Part shown: piece by piece, positions 14,401 to 27,800 of the stretch
Position numbering within the stretch: the first letter of the stretch is position 1
Layout of the letters: each line of letters opens with the position of its first letter
Assembly (NCBI GenBank): GCA_030737835.1
Contig: JAUJYN010000012.1
Location: forward strand, 7,749,003-7,813,002
Length of the DNA: 64,000 bases
Origin: Acorus gramineus
Taxonomy: Eukaryota > Streptophyta > Magnoliopsida > Acorales > Acoraceae
Reading direction: 5' to 3'
Program-made: the position numbers and the translations under genes
Notes under the pieces: model-generated
The model's input: the letters and a program-made list of their open reading frames with translations, nothing else
The model's database searches: none
Told to the model about the DNA's origin: nothing

Positions 14401-17400
14401 GCGCCGGGGGGGAAGATCACGCCGGACGCGGACTCGGACTTCTTGTGCGGCTGCGCCGGCGGCATTGGAGGCGGCGCTGAGGGATCGATGACCGACTGGG
14501 GGAGGAGCTTGAGGCGCTTGAGCTTGAGGAGGCAGTCGACGGCGCTCCGCCACCCACCGCCGCGCACGGCGGAGCCGAACCTGGAAGCGACGGTGAACGC
14601 GGCAAGGATCGCCATGCGCGGCTTGAGGTCGTTGCTGAACGCGAAGAGCGTCTCCTCCGCGGTGGCGTACGGGTTGAGGAGCGCCGTGAAGCGGCAGAGG
14701 CACGCGAGGAGCTCGTCAAGCACGTCCGAGAGCCCGTGCCGCGACACGCGCGCCGCGGATATCAGCCCGCCGACACACTCGTGGAGCGTCTCTGCGTCGT
14801 CCGAGCGCTCAAAGACCGCGGCGAGCGCCGCCACCGCGGGACCGGACACGGTCGCGAACAGGTCGCGCCCGATCGGACGGTGCTCGGACGCCCACGCGGG
14901 GAGCGCGATGAATTGCGCGACCGACTTGGACCGTCGAATGAGCTCGCCCCATTTATTCGAGTTCATGTCGATCGCTGCCGTTGAATTCCCCGAAAGGGTG
15001 ATCGCTTTCGTCGAAATGGAGTGGAAGAGCTCGGACAAGTACTCACGCGCGAGGTCCGCGCCGTCGTTGATCGCGCGATTGTTGCGTATGAACTCCTCTT
15101 CGGTCATTTTTTTCTTCACTTGCGGGTTGTGCTGATCGGTGTTTAACATTATAAGTGAGTAGCAGAGAATGAACACCACGTCTTTGCTTACGAACACGTC
15201 GCTCGACATCTGCTGCTGCTCGTAAAATTGATCGGAGAACGCCTCGAGTATTCGCTGAATTTTCTGTGATTCGCCGGGTAAGCGAAATGTCTCTAAGAAG
15301 GTGCGCAGCGCCGTGTCGAGGATCAGGCCTTCAAAATGGAACATCTCGGTGTACTCTTTCAGGACTTTTAGATTTAGCTCGTCCGGGTCGCCCAGGTAGT
15401 CGCCGATCTTGTTCTTGTCGAGCCCCGATGTGTGGCGGAAGAACCATGCTAGGCTCTTCGGGTCGGGCGGGTTTTCGGGGACGATCTTCGAGATTCGCAG
15501 GTATTCAAGGCCTTTCTTGTCGTCGGAGTTGAAGTGGGTGGCCGCGATGAGGATGCGTCGCTTCTGGAGCTTGCGAGCGCGGAGAAAGTCGACCCAGGAA
15601 TTGGGGTCGTCAGGGTGGTCGATCCAGACGGGGAGATTGTCGGGGAATTCGAGCTTGTACGGGGCGAGTTCATGGTCGTCGGCATCCACATTGTCCGCGA
15701 TGTTCGCAAGCACGTTCACTAGGCCTTGGAAGGCCTGGACCTGGAGGGGCGTCATGGGCGAGGCGATCGTCGGGTAGGCGTGCTTGCATAGGAGCTTAAC
15801 CGTCTCCTCCAGCACGTCACGCCGTGCTGGATCACAATCGTAATTGATGTAGGCTTCGAGCGTGAACGTTGGTTGTCTACAAAAGGTTATGAGGCCCTCG
15901 ATCGCCACCTCCTGGAGCTGAATCGAGTTCCCTCGACTCGCCATCTTGAGCAAGACGTGCACGAAGAACGCCTCGATTTGTAGCCTAAGCGACCTACACA
16001 ACAAATTATTATGATATGAACGATGAGTAATAGGAGATTCACAACTTATATCAAATCTTCATATACCAGTTGATAAGTCTCAAATCTAAGTCCTTTATTA
16101 AAGAGGGAATATCTCTATCATAAGAAGAGGTTTGGTAGAACCTTTTGTTCACTGATACGACTTACCCGCGGAGGAAGTTATAGAGGTTGAGGACGGTGCT
16201 GCAGATCATGGAGAGGACGAGGGGGCCGCAGCGGGAGCCGTAGTGGATCAAGTGGTGGAACACGTCGTCTTGGATCATGCGCAGGAGCTTCGGGTGGCGT
16301 CCGATGGCATCACCGCCGAGCTCGACCGCGGTGTTTATGAGCACCAGCGCGAACAGCTGCACATCTTCGTTCGCTGCGGTGATCGAAGGCGGGAATCCGT
16401 CGGGGTGGTCTACCGCCTCTGCCACGTTCAATAGTGAGCAAAAGAAGTGGAAGATGTCGACCATGCACCGCGACCCATACCCTTCGTAAGCGCGGTTTTC
16501 GTCATCGTCGGTGCCCGAAAGTGACGCGCGCGCGTCGAGGGGAGGCTTGATTTCTGGGAGGCGAGCGAAGACAGCCTGCATATAAGTTTGTCAATTATCT
16601 AAAAAAAATTCGTATTCCTTCCAAATCTATAATGAAAATATATCTTATATTCAAATATCTAAATTTGAATATGGTATTATTATATATTGTTTGTATTATA
16701 TTGATATTAGCATACGCAATTTAAAAAATATTTGAATTTGACATATATTATAAAATTATATATGTTTGTATTATATATTATTTATATTTGATATCTTGAA
16801 TTATTAATTACAGTCCAGTTATTTTATATTACTATTAAATTTTCTACGTGTTTAAAAAACGAAAAATTTTTAAAATCCCAATTTTAATCATGCATCTCTT
16901 TAATATATCACTCCATTAACATAGGTATCCAATTTGTATTTGAAGAGATCAGAATACCAATGATGAGGATATGATATGAAAATTAAAATATTCTGGTCCG
17001 TTGACAGGCTTACCTGCACGAGCTCGTGCATTGCATGCCTTGCATTCCTCTGGAGGAGGTCGCCGCGGGCGGCGGACTGTTGGACGACCTGGAAGCAAGT
17101 GTTGACGACGGTGCAGACGTCGTGGTCGGACAGGAGCGGAGCCGCCCCGCACCGGAGCGCGGCGACGAGGACCTGGAGCACGCGCATGAGCACGGCATCC
17201 TCCGAGGCGGGGTCGGCGCGCTCGAGGCGGCAGTTGGTGATGGCGGCGACGACGGAGGATACGGCCTCGGCGGCGCCGTGGGTGCGGGAGTCGAAGACGT
17301 CGAGGCGGAGAAGCTTGAGGACGGCGAAGAGGGCGGCGCCGGTGGCGGCGGCGGGGACGTCGTCGGAGCGGACGACGTCGAGGAAGGGGGAGAGGTAGGC

Positions 17401-17793
17401 GCGGGGGTCGACGGAGCGGTAGTCGAGGCCGCCGCGGCGGTGGTCGAAGATGCGCGCGCGGAGGGATTTGAGGGAGGCGACGAGGGGGGTGTCGAAGGGG
17501 GAGGCTGTTGGGTTTGGGTCGATGGGGGTGGTGGGGTCAATGGGGGTGGTGGGGTGGGGATAGTGGTGGTGGGGATCGGAGATGGGACGGCGGATGACGG
17601 CGAGGACGGCGCCGATTTCTGTGTTGAGCATGCATGAGAGGGCGAGGTGGTGGGGTTGGTGGTGGGGGTGGTGGTTTTTTCTCTTCTTGTTTATGTGGGG
17701 GGGTTTGGAGGAGATGTAGTGGGTGTCGGCGACTTCATCTTCTTCTTCGGATTCGGATTTCTCTCGTTCTTCTGAATCCAATGGTTTCGCCAT
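11463..17793 (-). CDS. GNL2: ARF guanine-nucleotide exchange factor, GNOM family, GNL2-like
   Basis: It activates ARF GTPases in vesicle budding; GNL2 in Arabidopsis acts in pollen germination. Four exons on the minus strand (17793-17014, 16575-16166, 15993-13345, 11988-11463) join to 4,365 bp, exactly 1,455 codons including TAG, or 1,454 residues; GNOM itself is about 1,450. In order: a His/Pro-rich N-terminus; the DCB dimerisation region (SCMLNTEIGAVLAVIRRP near residue 55, then DPASEDAVLMRVLQVL); an HUS-type region through exon 2; the Sec7 domain near residues 535-725 with TFLETFRLPGESQKI, where E638 is the catalytic glutamate; then the HDS region, ending in an acidic Glu-rich insert and ISPSIKDELFPED. 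I chose the start MAKPLDSEERE over an upstream in-frame Met at 18039, which lies in simple sequence. GNL2 is preferred over GNOM/GNL1 because of SSDVFVSKD, LHECVGG and LLPQSVI, judged from memory. Exons are strikingly GC-rich. Confidence 0.92.
11989..13344. other. Intron 3 of GNL2-like gene, AT-rich with MITE-like sequence
   Basis: This 1,356-bp GT-AG intron is far more AT-rich than the flanking exons. Positions about 12560-12975 share internal phrases (tttggttgtgtttt, gtggataaaatatgaataaa) and a Tgtttgg-type end (ccaaacaggggg on the plus strand at 12961-12972) with the small elements at 47823-48285 and 52476-52925. It therefore probably contains a copy of that MITE family. Confidence 0.6.
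16582..17012. mobile_element. Small inverted-repeat transposon that makes up intron 1 of the GNL2-like gene
   Basis: The plus-strand ends are taagtttgtcaattatct and gttgacaggctta, which are inverted repeats of each other. The interior aligns with the element at 42070-42534: gtcaattatctaaaaaaaa, acatatattataaaa, ttgtattatatatta and a later ttaaaatc.caattttaat all recur in the same order. The flanks carry CCTGCA at 16575-16580 and again at 17013-17018, a probable target-site duplication. The element plus one CCTGCA copy is exactly the intron. The 6-8 bp duplication suggests an hAT-like non-autonomous element, but no transposase is present and the class is not certain. Confidence 0.85.
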
Positions 17794-18893
17794 TGTTGTT
17801 GGTGGTGATGGGAAGACATGATTTTTTTTTTTGGAGGGGATGATTTGAAAAACGGTTAGAAATTGAGGGGGGTGTTTTGGGAATGGAGGGGAGTGAGGTT
17901 GTTTTGGGAAAGAAAGTTTGGATCCGAATAGGGGGGAGGAATGGAAGGCTGAGAGGGTCGGGTGGTGTGTGAGGTCCCCCATGTATTTTGGTGGCCGTGC
18001 AAATGTTGATGTATTTTTTTTTTGTTTCAAGTGTTTCACAAAAACGTTTGTTTACAAAGTTGTTTCTGGTTTTATATATCTCATTAGTCGTCTATGTTCA
18101 GTGTATCAGAGTATATATCTCATTAGAAATTTACATTTTTTTTATTTTATATTTGTATGATTGTATCCATACAATTTATTATAGGAAAAAATTCATATAA
18201 CCCCCTCTAATCTTCCTGATATCCATATAACCCCCTGTAATCTCAATATATATATATAACCCCCTGTAAATACACCATAAATATAATTAACCCCCTGTGG
18301 TTAAATTTTTTTTAACAGAATTAAAATATTTTAGACATATTGTGTTATCTAAACCATGATTAGTAAATATGTATTTTTTTGACCCTCGAAAAACGGTCAA
18401 TATTTAAAAAAAAACCCTCATATTTCTAATTTTACACTATTTTAGGGTTTTTTTTATAAAAGTATTGACTGCTTTCAAAAGATTAAAATGATACATATTT
18501 ATTAACCATGGTTTTAATAACTTAATATATTTAAAATATTTCAATTCTATTAAAAACAATTTAACCACGAAAGGTTATTTACATTTATGGTGTGTTTACA
18601 GAGGATTATATAGATATCAAACAGATTATAGAGGGTTATATGGATTTTGAGTAATATTTTTCTAGCTATAATTATTTTTGGGAATGGATTTGGGTGTGAT
18701 TGGTTTAAACCGAACCCATATAAAGCTATGCTATTCAAATATATATATATATATGAATAGCATAACATATGATTACATGGAATTCATGGCATGTACACAG
18801 CTAATACAGGTCTGTTATCATCTGAAAGAGATTTAATACAGAACCATTATTATGTACATCATTCCAATACAAAATACTAGACCACTCTTACTT
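17794..18893. other. Spacer: GNL2-like promoter and MSH7 3' flank
   Basis: It holds about 390 bp of upstream sequence for the minus-strand GNL2-like gene, a MITE (18184-18664), and the 3' flank of MSH7. The two genes are in tandem on the minus strand. The sequence just upstream of the GNL2-like ATG, read on the plus strand, is T-rich then G-rich. I could not place a convincing TATA box. Confidence 0.6.
18184..18664. mobile_element. MITE with repeated ATATAACCCC units
   Basis: The left end reads ggaaaaaattcatataaccc and the right end contains gggttatatggatttt, its inverted counterpart. Inside the left end the phrase atataaccccctgtaat recurs about every 30 bp (18196, 18224, 18255 and a degenerate copy near 18285), with inverted counterparts near 18600-18650. 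The same family is seen at 53235-53770 and as a partial copy from 53787. Confidence 0.75.
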
Positions 18894-21800
18894 TCACTTT
18901 CTAATTCTGCAAGGGTTCTTCATCTCATGCCATAAACAATACAGTGTATCCGAAACGTCTTCTTCGTCCAAGCAAACGCTGTTCTTCGAAACTGCCAATA
19001 GTGTCTTGAGCCACTCTTCGTGGAGGGTAGAAAATTCTGACCTCGCCACGCTTGATTCGAAGTTCTTCACCAGTGAAACTTTTAACCTTTGACTGGCCTT
19101 CGAAGCGGCTTCAACGACGTTGTCTGGTATTCCTGCCATTTGAGCAACTTGGAGGCCGTAGCTCTCAGGGCATGCGCCTGGATCGAGTCTGTAGAGAAAG
19201 ACAGGTTCCATTTCTCCATTCAGTGAATTCACGTTCTTTGGCTTGAAAGCACAGGCCATGTGTTGGAGGCTCACGTTCGGGTGCGAGGTGAATTCTTTGG
19301 TTAGCGGGTGGTAGTGGGTGGCAAAGAGCAGTCGACAGCGGACTTTCTCGACGAGGTGGCGAAATACCTGAAACAATGATAATTGGAACAATAAGAATGA
19401 TAGATTGAGAGAGCAAGATAATGTGATAATGTGCTATGCATGATTTCAGCACAGCTACACTGTAGATCAACATGGCAGACTAATATTAGAGCATAGTAAC
19501 TGGAGTTTCAGATTTTTTTTAATTGGATATTTTGATCCTATATATTTGGTTTTACTTTCAGGATTTTCATCATATTGATTTTCTTGTGCCAAGCAGAATG
19601 CTAATTCCCATTATTGTAAAATGTTATCTTTCTGTGATGCACAATAGAATTATAAAGCATAATCATATATGAGTTCAGGCATGATTAGCTTCATATATTT
19701 CATAAGAAAAATATTATATTTAATCATTCCTGGAGTTACTTTTGCAAGACTGCACATGGTTTTTCAAGTATTTACTTGTCTAATGTGTAGACTTTTACAA
19801 CAAATGACGTACATACTTAATGAATTGAATACATAAATTTTTATATTTCATAATAGAGTATATGCTGACATAGTAGAGTAAGGTGATTTTATGTATTGTG
19901 TTAGGTGACGTGGTGTTTGTAGGAATGACTGCAGAAGTGTCTTTAAGTCTAACATGCTCTTGATAATTCAATTGGCATAGAACAGAAAGCAAACAATAGA
20001 AAGGACAAAATACTCACAGCATAGGCGATAGCATATCCGTCAAAGGTACTCGTTCCTCGACCAAGTTCATCAAGCAAAACTAGAGAGTCTACCGTGGCAT
20101 TTTGAAGAATTGCTGCTGTTTCAGCACACTCGACAAAAAATGTACCTATCAAGAGGGATGACTTGTCAGTCCATACACATGCCAGGATTCCTAAACATTC
20201 CATGAGTAAAATTACATTTAAATGCATGTGTGTGATTCAAGAATATGCTATGTAGACTTCAGGGCCATCCATGGTTTCTCATTGAACTGTGGATGCTGTT
20301 CAGTGGAAAGCTAAACAAGCACCAAAACATAAGCAGAATTCTACATATCCCAAAATCCACCCAAATTAATCATTTGATTGGCTAGTCATTGATAATATAG
20401 CTGATTCTTAACCTATCCCACAATTTCATTTTTCTTTCATTCTTTTGATAGGTAAGCTGAATTAGAACCCTAGACCTATTGGTAGTAACATCCATGTCAA
20501 CCACTAAGATATGGGTCTAAACCCAGAGCTCCAAAGGCTACATTCAACTTTTGACTCCCATTGCTATAAGAAAATGTTTTAGATCTGCATATGTTAACTT
20601 TCAGTTTTCTCTGAAGTCCAGGGTTTCAGATCCATGATCTTATGACCAAGATGAACCCACACTACAAATCATGCTTCACAACCAATAATTTGATAACTCT
20701 GTTTCATCAAGATCAAGAATTAGACACTGATTCAACTACATGGTGGATGAAATGAGACCTTTATCCAGAAAAGAATATAAAAATGAAAAATATAATTAAA
20801 TTGCTTTGAATATTAACAGAAACATAAATGAAGTTTCGAACAGCTTTTATCAAATCATTATCAGGGAAGCATAAGCAACTAAACAAACCTGTTAAAACTG
20901 CCAAAAGTAAAACTTACTTTCTCCTGACATAATTCTATCAGTAGCACCAAGTCGTGTGAAAATAACATCCACGGGTGACAGAACACACATTTCGCAGGGG
21001 ACAAAACAACCAAGCTGAAACAAGCATAAAAGAAACACAAAAGAAGGTTGTCAATTCATAGATTCAAAACATCACAATTATTGTTATGAGATACCATCTA
21101 ATTGTCTGACTAGTGACTACTAAGTAGTGAGATCAAACCTGTGCAAGAATAACAGCTAGACATGTTGCACGCAACAAAGTTGATTTTCCACCCATATTTG
21201 GTCCTGTCAATAGCAGTGTAAGAGGATGGGGACCAGTTGAGTCTTCACCAAGATGTACATCATTGGGAACAAGGCCACTCTCATTCGCTCCAAGTGCATA
21301 AGGATGCCAGAGCCCTTTAACATTAAGCAAAGGTCCTCCATTTTGTTGGTGTGAAAATGATGAATGGGGTGGAGCAGGCAGAAGAACAGGTCTGCTCATG
21401 CAATGGCCTGAAAAACTTCCAGCAACTGCAAATGACTGCAGCACATCTAAGCAACTAAGAGCATGGATGGCCAAAGACCACTGAGCCACCTTTCCGATGA
21501 ATGACTCAATAAGCAAATTTAGAGTTTCAGCATCAGAATCTTGCAAAGTATGATCCTGCAAGCATAATTATAAGCACTCATAATAGTTATAGTTTGCATG
21601 ACAGTCAATGATAATTCATCAATGTTTAATTTAAGGACCCATTCAATTATAGGGTAAATGCATCATAATTGAAACGGGAAACATAGTGTCAAAATGAATG
21701 GAAGTTTATTCAAATGACACCCAACATTGTGAATCATCATCAGTTACTACATTTGCATGGTTTTTCAATAGAATTTCTTCTTCTACCACAAACTATGATT

Positions 21801-24800
21801 TATTGATATAAAAGGACGAGATATATAGAGATTGATATGCTTGGACTCTCATTTGTACATAAGATTGATTGAAAGTCAGATTAATATCTTAAAAGAATCT
21901 GATAAAGGAGATGCAACTTTCATTTTAAAAAAAGATGCCTAGTATTTCAAATTGGAAAACCAAATATGCCTAAAATTGTATATTTTCCTTCAAATATTTC
22001 ACTTTTGGCAAGCCACCCTGTGGACTCAATAAAGTAAACATTTCGGTCAACCTGACCATATTTTTATAGCTTAAGATGGTTTATTGTTGATCTCCTACAC
22101 TTCTTCCTAAAAAAGATTAGGTAATTTCAGTAATTAGTGTAAATCCCATTATGCAAGGAATTCCTGTTTGGTAAAGATGATCTCTGGCCAGAAATACAGA
22201 CAAAGTGAACAATAACATTAGGACCGCATATCTAAAATCAGTATGCTTTGAATGTTATACCTAATCAAGTGTAACAAAAACAGATATAAAGAACATTAGA
22301 TGATATTGACAGGCATCATGTTATTGCAGTTTTCTTAATCTGTCCCAGTCATCCTTACCAGATAAAATTCCAGTCATAGAGCACTTTATTTTTGACATTT
22401 TAAAAGGAAATGGAATACTTCAAGCAGATGGTACTATTGGTAAGGATGTAAATGAAATCCATTATGAAAGTACCATATAATAACTTGAGATGACATTGAT
22501 CAAGATACATATAGGTCCTATCAAACCTGGTATCGCGGGAAATTATCATCCAGAGACACTTCAAATTGGAGAAGACATTCATCGAGTCCGTCATTACCAC
22601 TAAGCAGTGGAAGATTCAAAACTTCTGATAACGACAAGATAGTATGATCTCCATTCTGCAAGATCAATAACAAGTCTATTCCAATCCGCAGCCCTTTTAC
22701 AACAGAACCAAATGCTTTCACCTATGACATCCAAATTAGACACAGTTATTGTAAAACAAAAGACAGAAAATCTAGCAAAGATACCTTGGAAAAGTTGAAT
22801 TTTATTGATTGCACATTTAAATTTATAAAAGTTTACATAAACAGATAAATCTAAATATTTTTAGACTCATGCTCACCAACATCACAACACATCATGTGGA
22901 ATTACATGTACCAACAGGTTTAAGCAGTCTGTATTAGATTAACAATAAGGCAGGCATAGAGATGACACACAGCCATCAATTAACATTCCCCTCAAGATAT
23001 ATCATTGAAAAATATTCTAAATAATAAAAAGTCAGCAGGAGGATTTGTCACCTTTTAGGTCTTAAAAACTTTCTTAGAAAGAGAGAAGAAAGATGAATAA
23101 CCCTTTCTTTGTCCATCTTGATCGGTATTACCACCACAGGCATGAAGAAGTACCAGCATAAGTTGATATGTTATGCTTGAAGTTAAACCATAAAACTTGG
23201 AGACAATAATTGACCATGCCCTCTCCCTTATTCTACCTAATTTTGGATCTTTGTTGCCATTTAATTGTCAATGACTAAAGATATAAATCACTGAAGATGC
23301 ACGCGGGCCTTATGTATTATTCTTATATCATTAATAAATATATATCATAAAGACGCACTTGGGCCTTATGTATTATTCTTACATTCCATTCTGTCATCAT
23401 GTTTTGGGGATCTCTATCATTCCTTGAAGCAATATCTTGTTCTTCATCCTGAAAGACTGGAATGACTAAATAAATAATTTCATTTATCTAAAATACAAAA
23501 ATACGAAGGAAAAGACTTGAAGTCTTCAATATCAAGAAAAGAATTGCAATATGAACAATACAACCACCATGAAAATTTATAAACATCAATTAATCAGATG
23601 GTTGATAACAAGATTGAAGTTCAAAGGCAATTTTTAACATACTCGTTGCTTCAAAACTTTTTCTCCAACTACAGGCAATGTCAATGCAGCTGAAGAACCA
23701 ACACTAGCTCTGACTCGACCAAGCAATCTTTCAAGATCAGGTAGCTTGCGTAAATACAGAGCAATGATAGATGTTACATCTGAATGCTTCATTAGGTCCT
23801 CTACCACATTAAGCCTGTCATTTATTTCTTTAACTTTCTTAAGTGGATGGCAGATCCACTTTCTCAGAAGTCGTTTACCAGATGCTGTGATGCAGTGATC
23901 AAGATATTTATAAAGAGTACCTGGAATTGAAGAAAGGGAAACCTTGAATGAAACAAAGAGCAGCATTCCATTGGTTACACAAAATTTTAACTTTGAAAGG
24001 TATTTGTAAAGATAAAACTACAGATAACTTATATATTTTACACCTTGGTTGACCTATTTAGTTTTTACTGAGAACAACCCCTGCCCACTTTGTGGAATCA
24101 TATCCATTGATTGATCAGGTACAATAGTCCAAACAAAACACTTCATACTTTTACCAATTAATTCAATAATATACATTAAAATCCACAGACGAAGGCTAAT
24201 TCACATGTCCATACACCAAGTAACAAAGTCGGATCAAAATAATAAATTTGCAACCTCTTGCTGGTAATAATATGTGACTTCACAAACCACAACAATAAAT
24301 TCATAGCAGATGAGACAAACATTCTGATTTTGCCATTCAATACATTAAAATGTACTAGCTCAGTAGTAATTAATACATATGACCACGGGGACGGGTGTCC
24401 TTGATCCATGGTCAATATTCAGTGAAAATTTTAAATAACCAAAAGAACTACACAAAGAACTCCTAGATAGAAGACAAAAAAATATAATAATCGTTTGAAT
24501 AAAATTGGCGATCTACTCAGATACACATAGTGCAGGGACATGATGAGACTTGTTTTGCTAAATTTGAACCTTTGACATGTTCATTCTGATTGCTGAGAAA
24601 ATAACAAGCTCTTAAAATAATAACTAAATGTACCTCAATCAAGGCAAGCTAACAGTTTATTCCGCTACCCTAGGTAAAAACTTTGATAATTATTCACAAC
24701 ATTACTGACTAGGGGAACATTTTAAATCTTCAGTGGAACCCAATTTTCATTTTTGAGTAGCAAATGGAGACAAGACAACCTTGGGATCTTTGGCTAGTTG

Positions 24801-27800
24801 CCCTGAATATCTGTGATATAGGCACCAGAAACTCACATTTTCATTTTAATGAAGTTTAGTGTGGGTTTAAGCACATAAGTTCAATAATCACAAGAAGAAG
24901 ATGGATACTCGCCTGATGAACCGCCATTGACGTTGTTGCTGAAAATCTCAAGATTTACCAGAGTTTGGGCATCCATCCTGAGGCAACTTCTAAAAACATG
25001 ATAAGGTAAAATGTCTCCATTTTGTAAAGCATCCTCCAGCTGTTATAAAGGATGTCAGTAAGACCTTAAAAAAGAATTGTCAAGGTTAAAAAAAAGAGAA
25101 GAAATAAAAAAAATAAAAAAAAAAACAGAGGGAATTTAATGATTATACCATCATCCTTGACAAGTGACCAATTAGACCCCCAAGAGCACATAGGACAACA
25201 TCATCATGTGTCACATCAGATAATGCAGAATCCCATGAGTTAAGGGACCCTTTAAAATATCCTTTATATTGCACCAATTTTTTTACTTCAGTAGCATCCA
25301 GAAAATCTGTGTTTAGTGGTAAGGGAGTTAACTGAAATGCAGTGGACCCTGCATCAGAACAGTTCTTCTGTCAGCTAAAAAGCAGCATTATGCTTTCGCA
25401 AGCAAACACCAGGCCAGAAAACTAATCTCAACAACTTAGTCATAGAAATCATTTGTCACATCTAAAATCTTTGTTTTGGCAATCCAAGTAATTAGAATTT
25501 AGAAGTACATAATACAGTGTGTCAGCAGAAGTCTTTCCATTTGACTTGATATTCGCAAAGTGATGACTATATAATTCACAAGCTTTTCTGATCAGTCTGA
25601 GAGAGCAAATTTTGAGGCCACATAAATGACTAAGTTAGCCAACTGCTTGTGGGTTACATGCTCCCTTCAGCATGATATCCTAGTATAGATTTTTTATTTT
25701 GGTAAAAATCCTAGTAGAGATTGTTAAACAGCCAGAAAGACTAACAAAACAACCTTTCACAAGTTAGATCAACTTAATTGAGATAAGAGAGAACTAGTTG
25801 TGTGGGATTATTCATGCTCTAACTTCAAGGGCAAGTTACAAAGGGAAATCAATCAAAATTCCCTCTCCTACATGACCACACCCCCCCTCCACATTTACTA
25901 GACACAAATCTCTAGAACCCCTCATTCTGTACAGCCCCTCTCAAATGAAAAACTCACACAAATCTTACAAACCCAAAAAATTATGTGATCTTACTCCTCT
26001 TCCTTTATCTCATGCACATTTGTCATTTTGTAATATTTTGATACACTTAAATTATTAGATTTTGATAGTACATTTGATGATATTGCTTGAATTCAAGTAC
26101 TCATTTCAAATCTTAAAAATACAAGTTTTTGGCCTACTTAAATTTCCCAAATTTATCCTGAATTTTCCCCAAATCCACTGTATTACGAATTTTTGCCCTT
26201 GGCGCATTATTCCCGAATTCCATACTAGTGACAAGGGAACTCACTCCAGCTCATCAGGCTAGGCCCCAAAAAGGGACAAAGGAGACACTTCATGATAAGT
26301 CAATGCGGCAACAGATGTAAACAATGACTTTCACCCAAGCAGGTTAAAGCTTTGAACATAAATCTGCAACAATTTTGAAATCATTTTATTAACTCAGTTA
26401 TCTTGTCAAAATATTTCATTTTCTGAAACTTGCTGACACCATTGGTGTGACAATACTGTGCAGTCAAATATAATAACTCAACTTATCAAGCAAGAAACTA
26501 CCTTGGTAAGCTGGGATCAGGCAACAAACTATCATTACTAGATAATAATGACATGGAAAAGAAAAAAAGAAGCCCGGCTTAATACCTGCAGAAGAAGACT
26601 TTTGTAGCACCTTGTGAGCTTCTTTAGAAAGTCCTGAAACAATGAAAAATGAGAAAACTTAATTATAGATTGAGGACCCTAGTTAGTCGTAACTTCAACA
26701 AAAATGCTATTCAAGGAGGCCAACCTCTGCTTTCATACACAACTTCCCTTGGTGACACCTGCAAACAAAACCCAGATAAGAAAAAAACTACAAAGCTAGA
26801 TGACCTTGGAAGTATTTAATTGAAGAACATAGCTTACTTGTAGCAGTAAAGTCCCCAATGCTGAACAAGAAGCATCATCACATATAGATCCAACCCAGAA
26901 TTTTAAAGCCGCATAATCCAAAAAAGCAAATCCATATACAATTGAACCATCCTCAGACCAGCAGTTGCTCTACATGTGTGATTAATGAATTACATTCGAG
27001 ATCAACAAGGAAACTTGAATGGAAAGAATACGAAGAGTGATAAAGATATAAATGGTACACAGAACAGAAATTCATAGTGAAGCAGAAAAATAAGTCCAGG
27101 GTATCTCTAGAAGTTCCCCATGATAGACAAGACAGCGAGGAAAAAAGAGCAAATAGCACACTATGACATGTGCAACCTCTTGCAAACAACTACGCATCAG
27201 CTCATAAATCACTGCTATGATAGATTCATTTTTATTATAGTAAGATCTCATAGTTCCCAAATCTGTTCCAATCATTGAGCTATGGGTCCAATCCAAATTT
27301 TTGTGCTTTGATTCACTGAATACCTTTCCTAAAATTTCTTTCCTCCCAGTGCCAATCGAGCCTTTTCTGAACACCATTCATTATGACACGTTTTGGTTTA
27401 GAAAAAAATATCTGATTATATTTGTGGATTGAAATAAAGATTGAAAATTTTAAATACTTATTCACCCCACCCCACCCCCCCAACAAAAAAAAAAAAAAGC
27501 CTCTTGGTCTTGCATATTACATCAAAAGATAAATTTTAGTACATATTACTAATATATCTCATATTTTTAGTTCCCCATGTACAAACCAGAATTATCTAAA
27601 TTTTTTTTTTTTTTCCCTTTGCAGTACTCTATTCTTGAGTACCAGATCAACCAATTAGCCCATGTCAAGCAATGGCAATCTTTGGGATAAAACTTTATAA
27701 CATAGGATGACATGCAGGCAAGCTTGTATTTAAAACTCTAGCCATAGGATTATTCAGAAGATGATCAATTAATATTTTGGTTCCAATTCTTGACATGCCA

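Noticed and set aside
13312..15135. Long open frames antisense to, or out of frame with, the GNL2-like exon 3 (425 and 463 codons)
   Set aside because: They are by-products of high GC3 in the real exon; the true frame has a full Sec7 domain.
17010..17637. Frames of 140-203 codons overlapping GNL2-like exon 1
   Set aside because: Shadows of the GC-rich exon; their products are low complexity.
11463..17793. Identity as GNOM or GNL1
   Set aside because: The spacing and wording around the Sec7 domain and HDS region (SSDVFVSKD, LLPQSVI) fit GNL2 better. Some doubt remains because this rests on memory.
17794..18039. Upstream Met in frame with the GNL2-like start
   Set aside because: The 82-codon extension is Lys/Pro/Ser-rich simple sequence unlike the family. 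MAKPLDSEERE is the natural start, as in related proteins that begin shortly before the DCB region.
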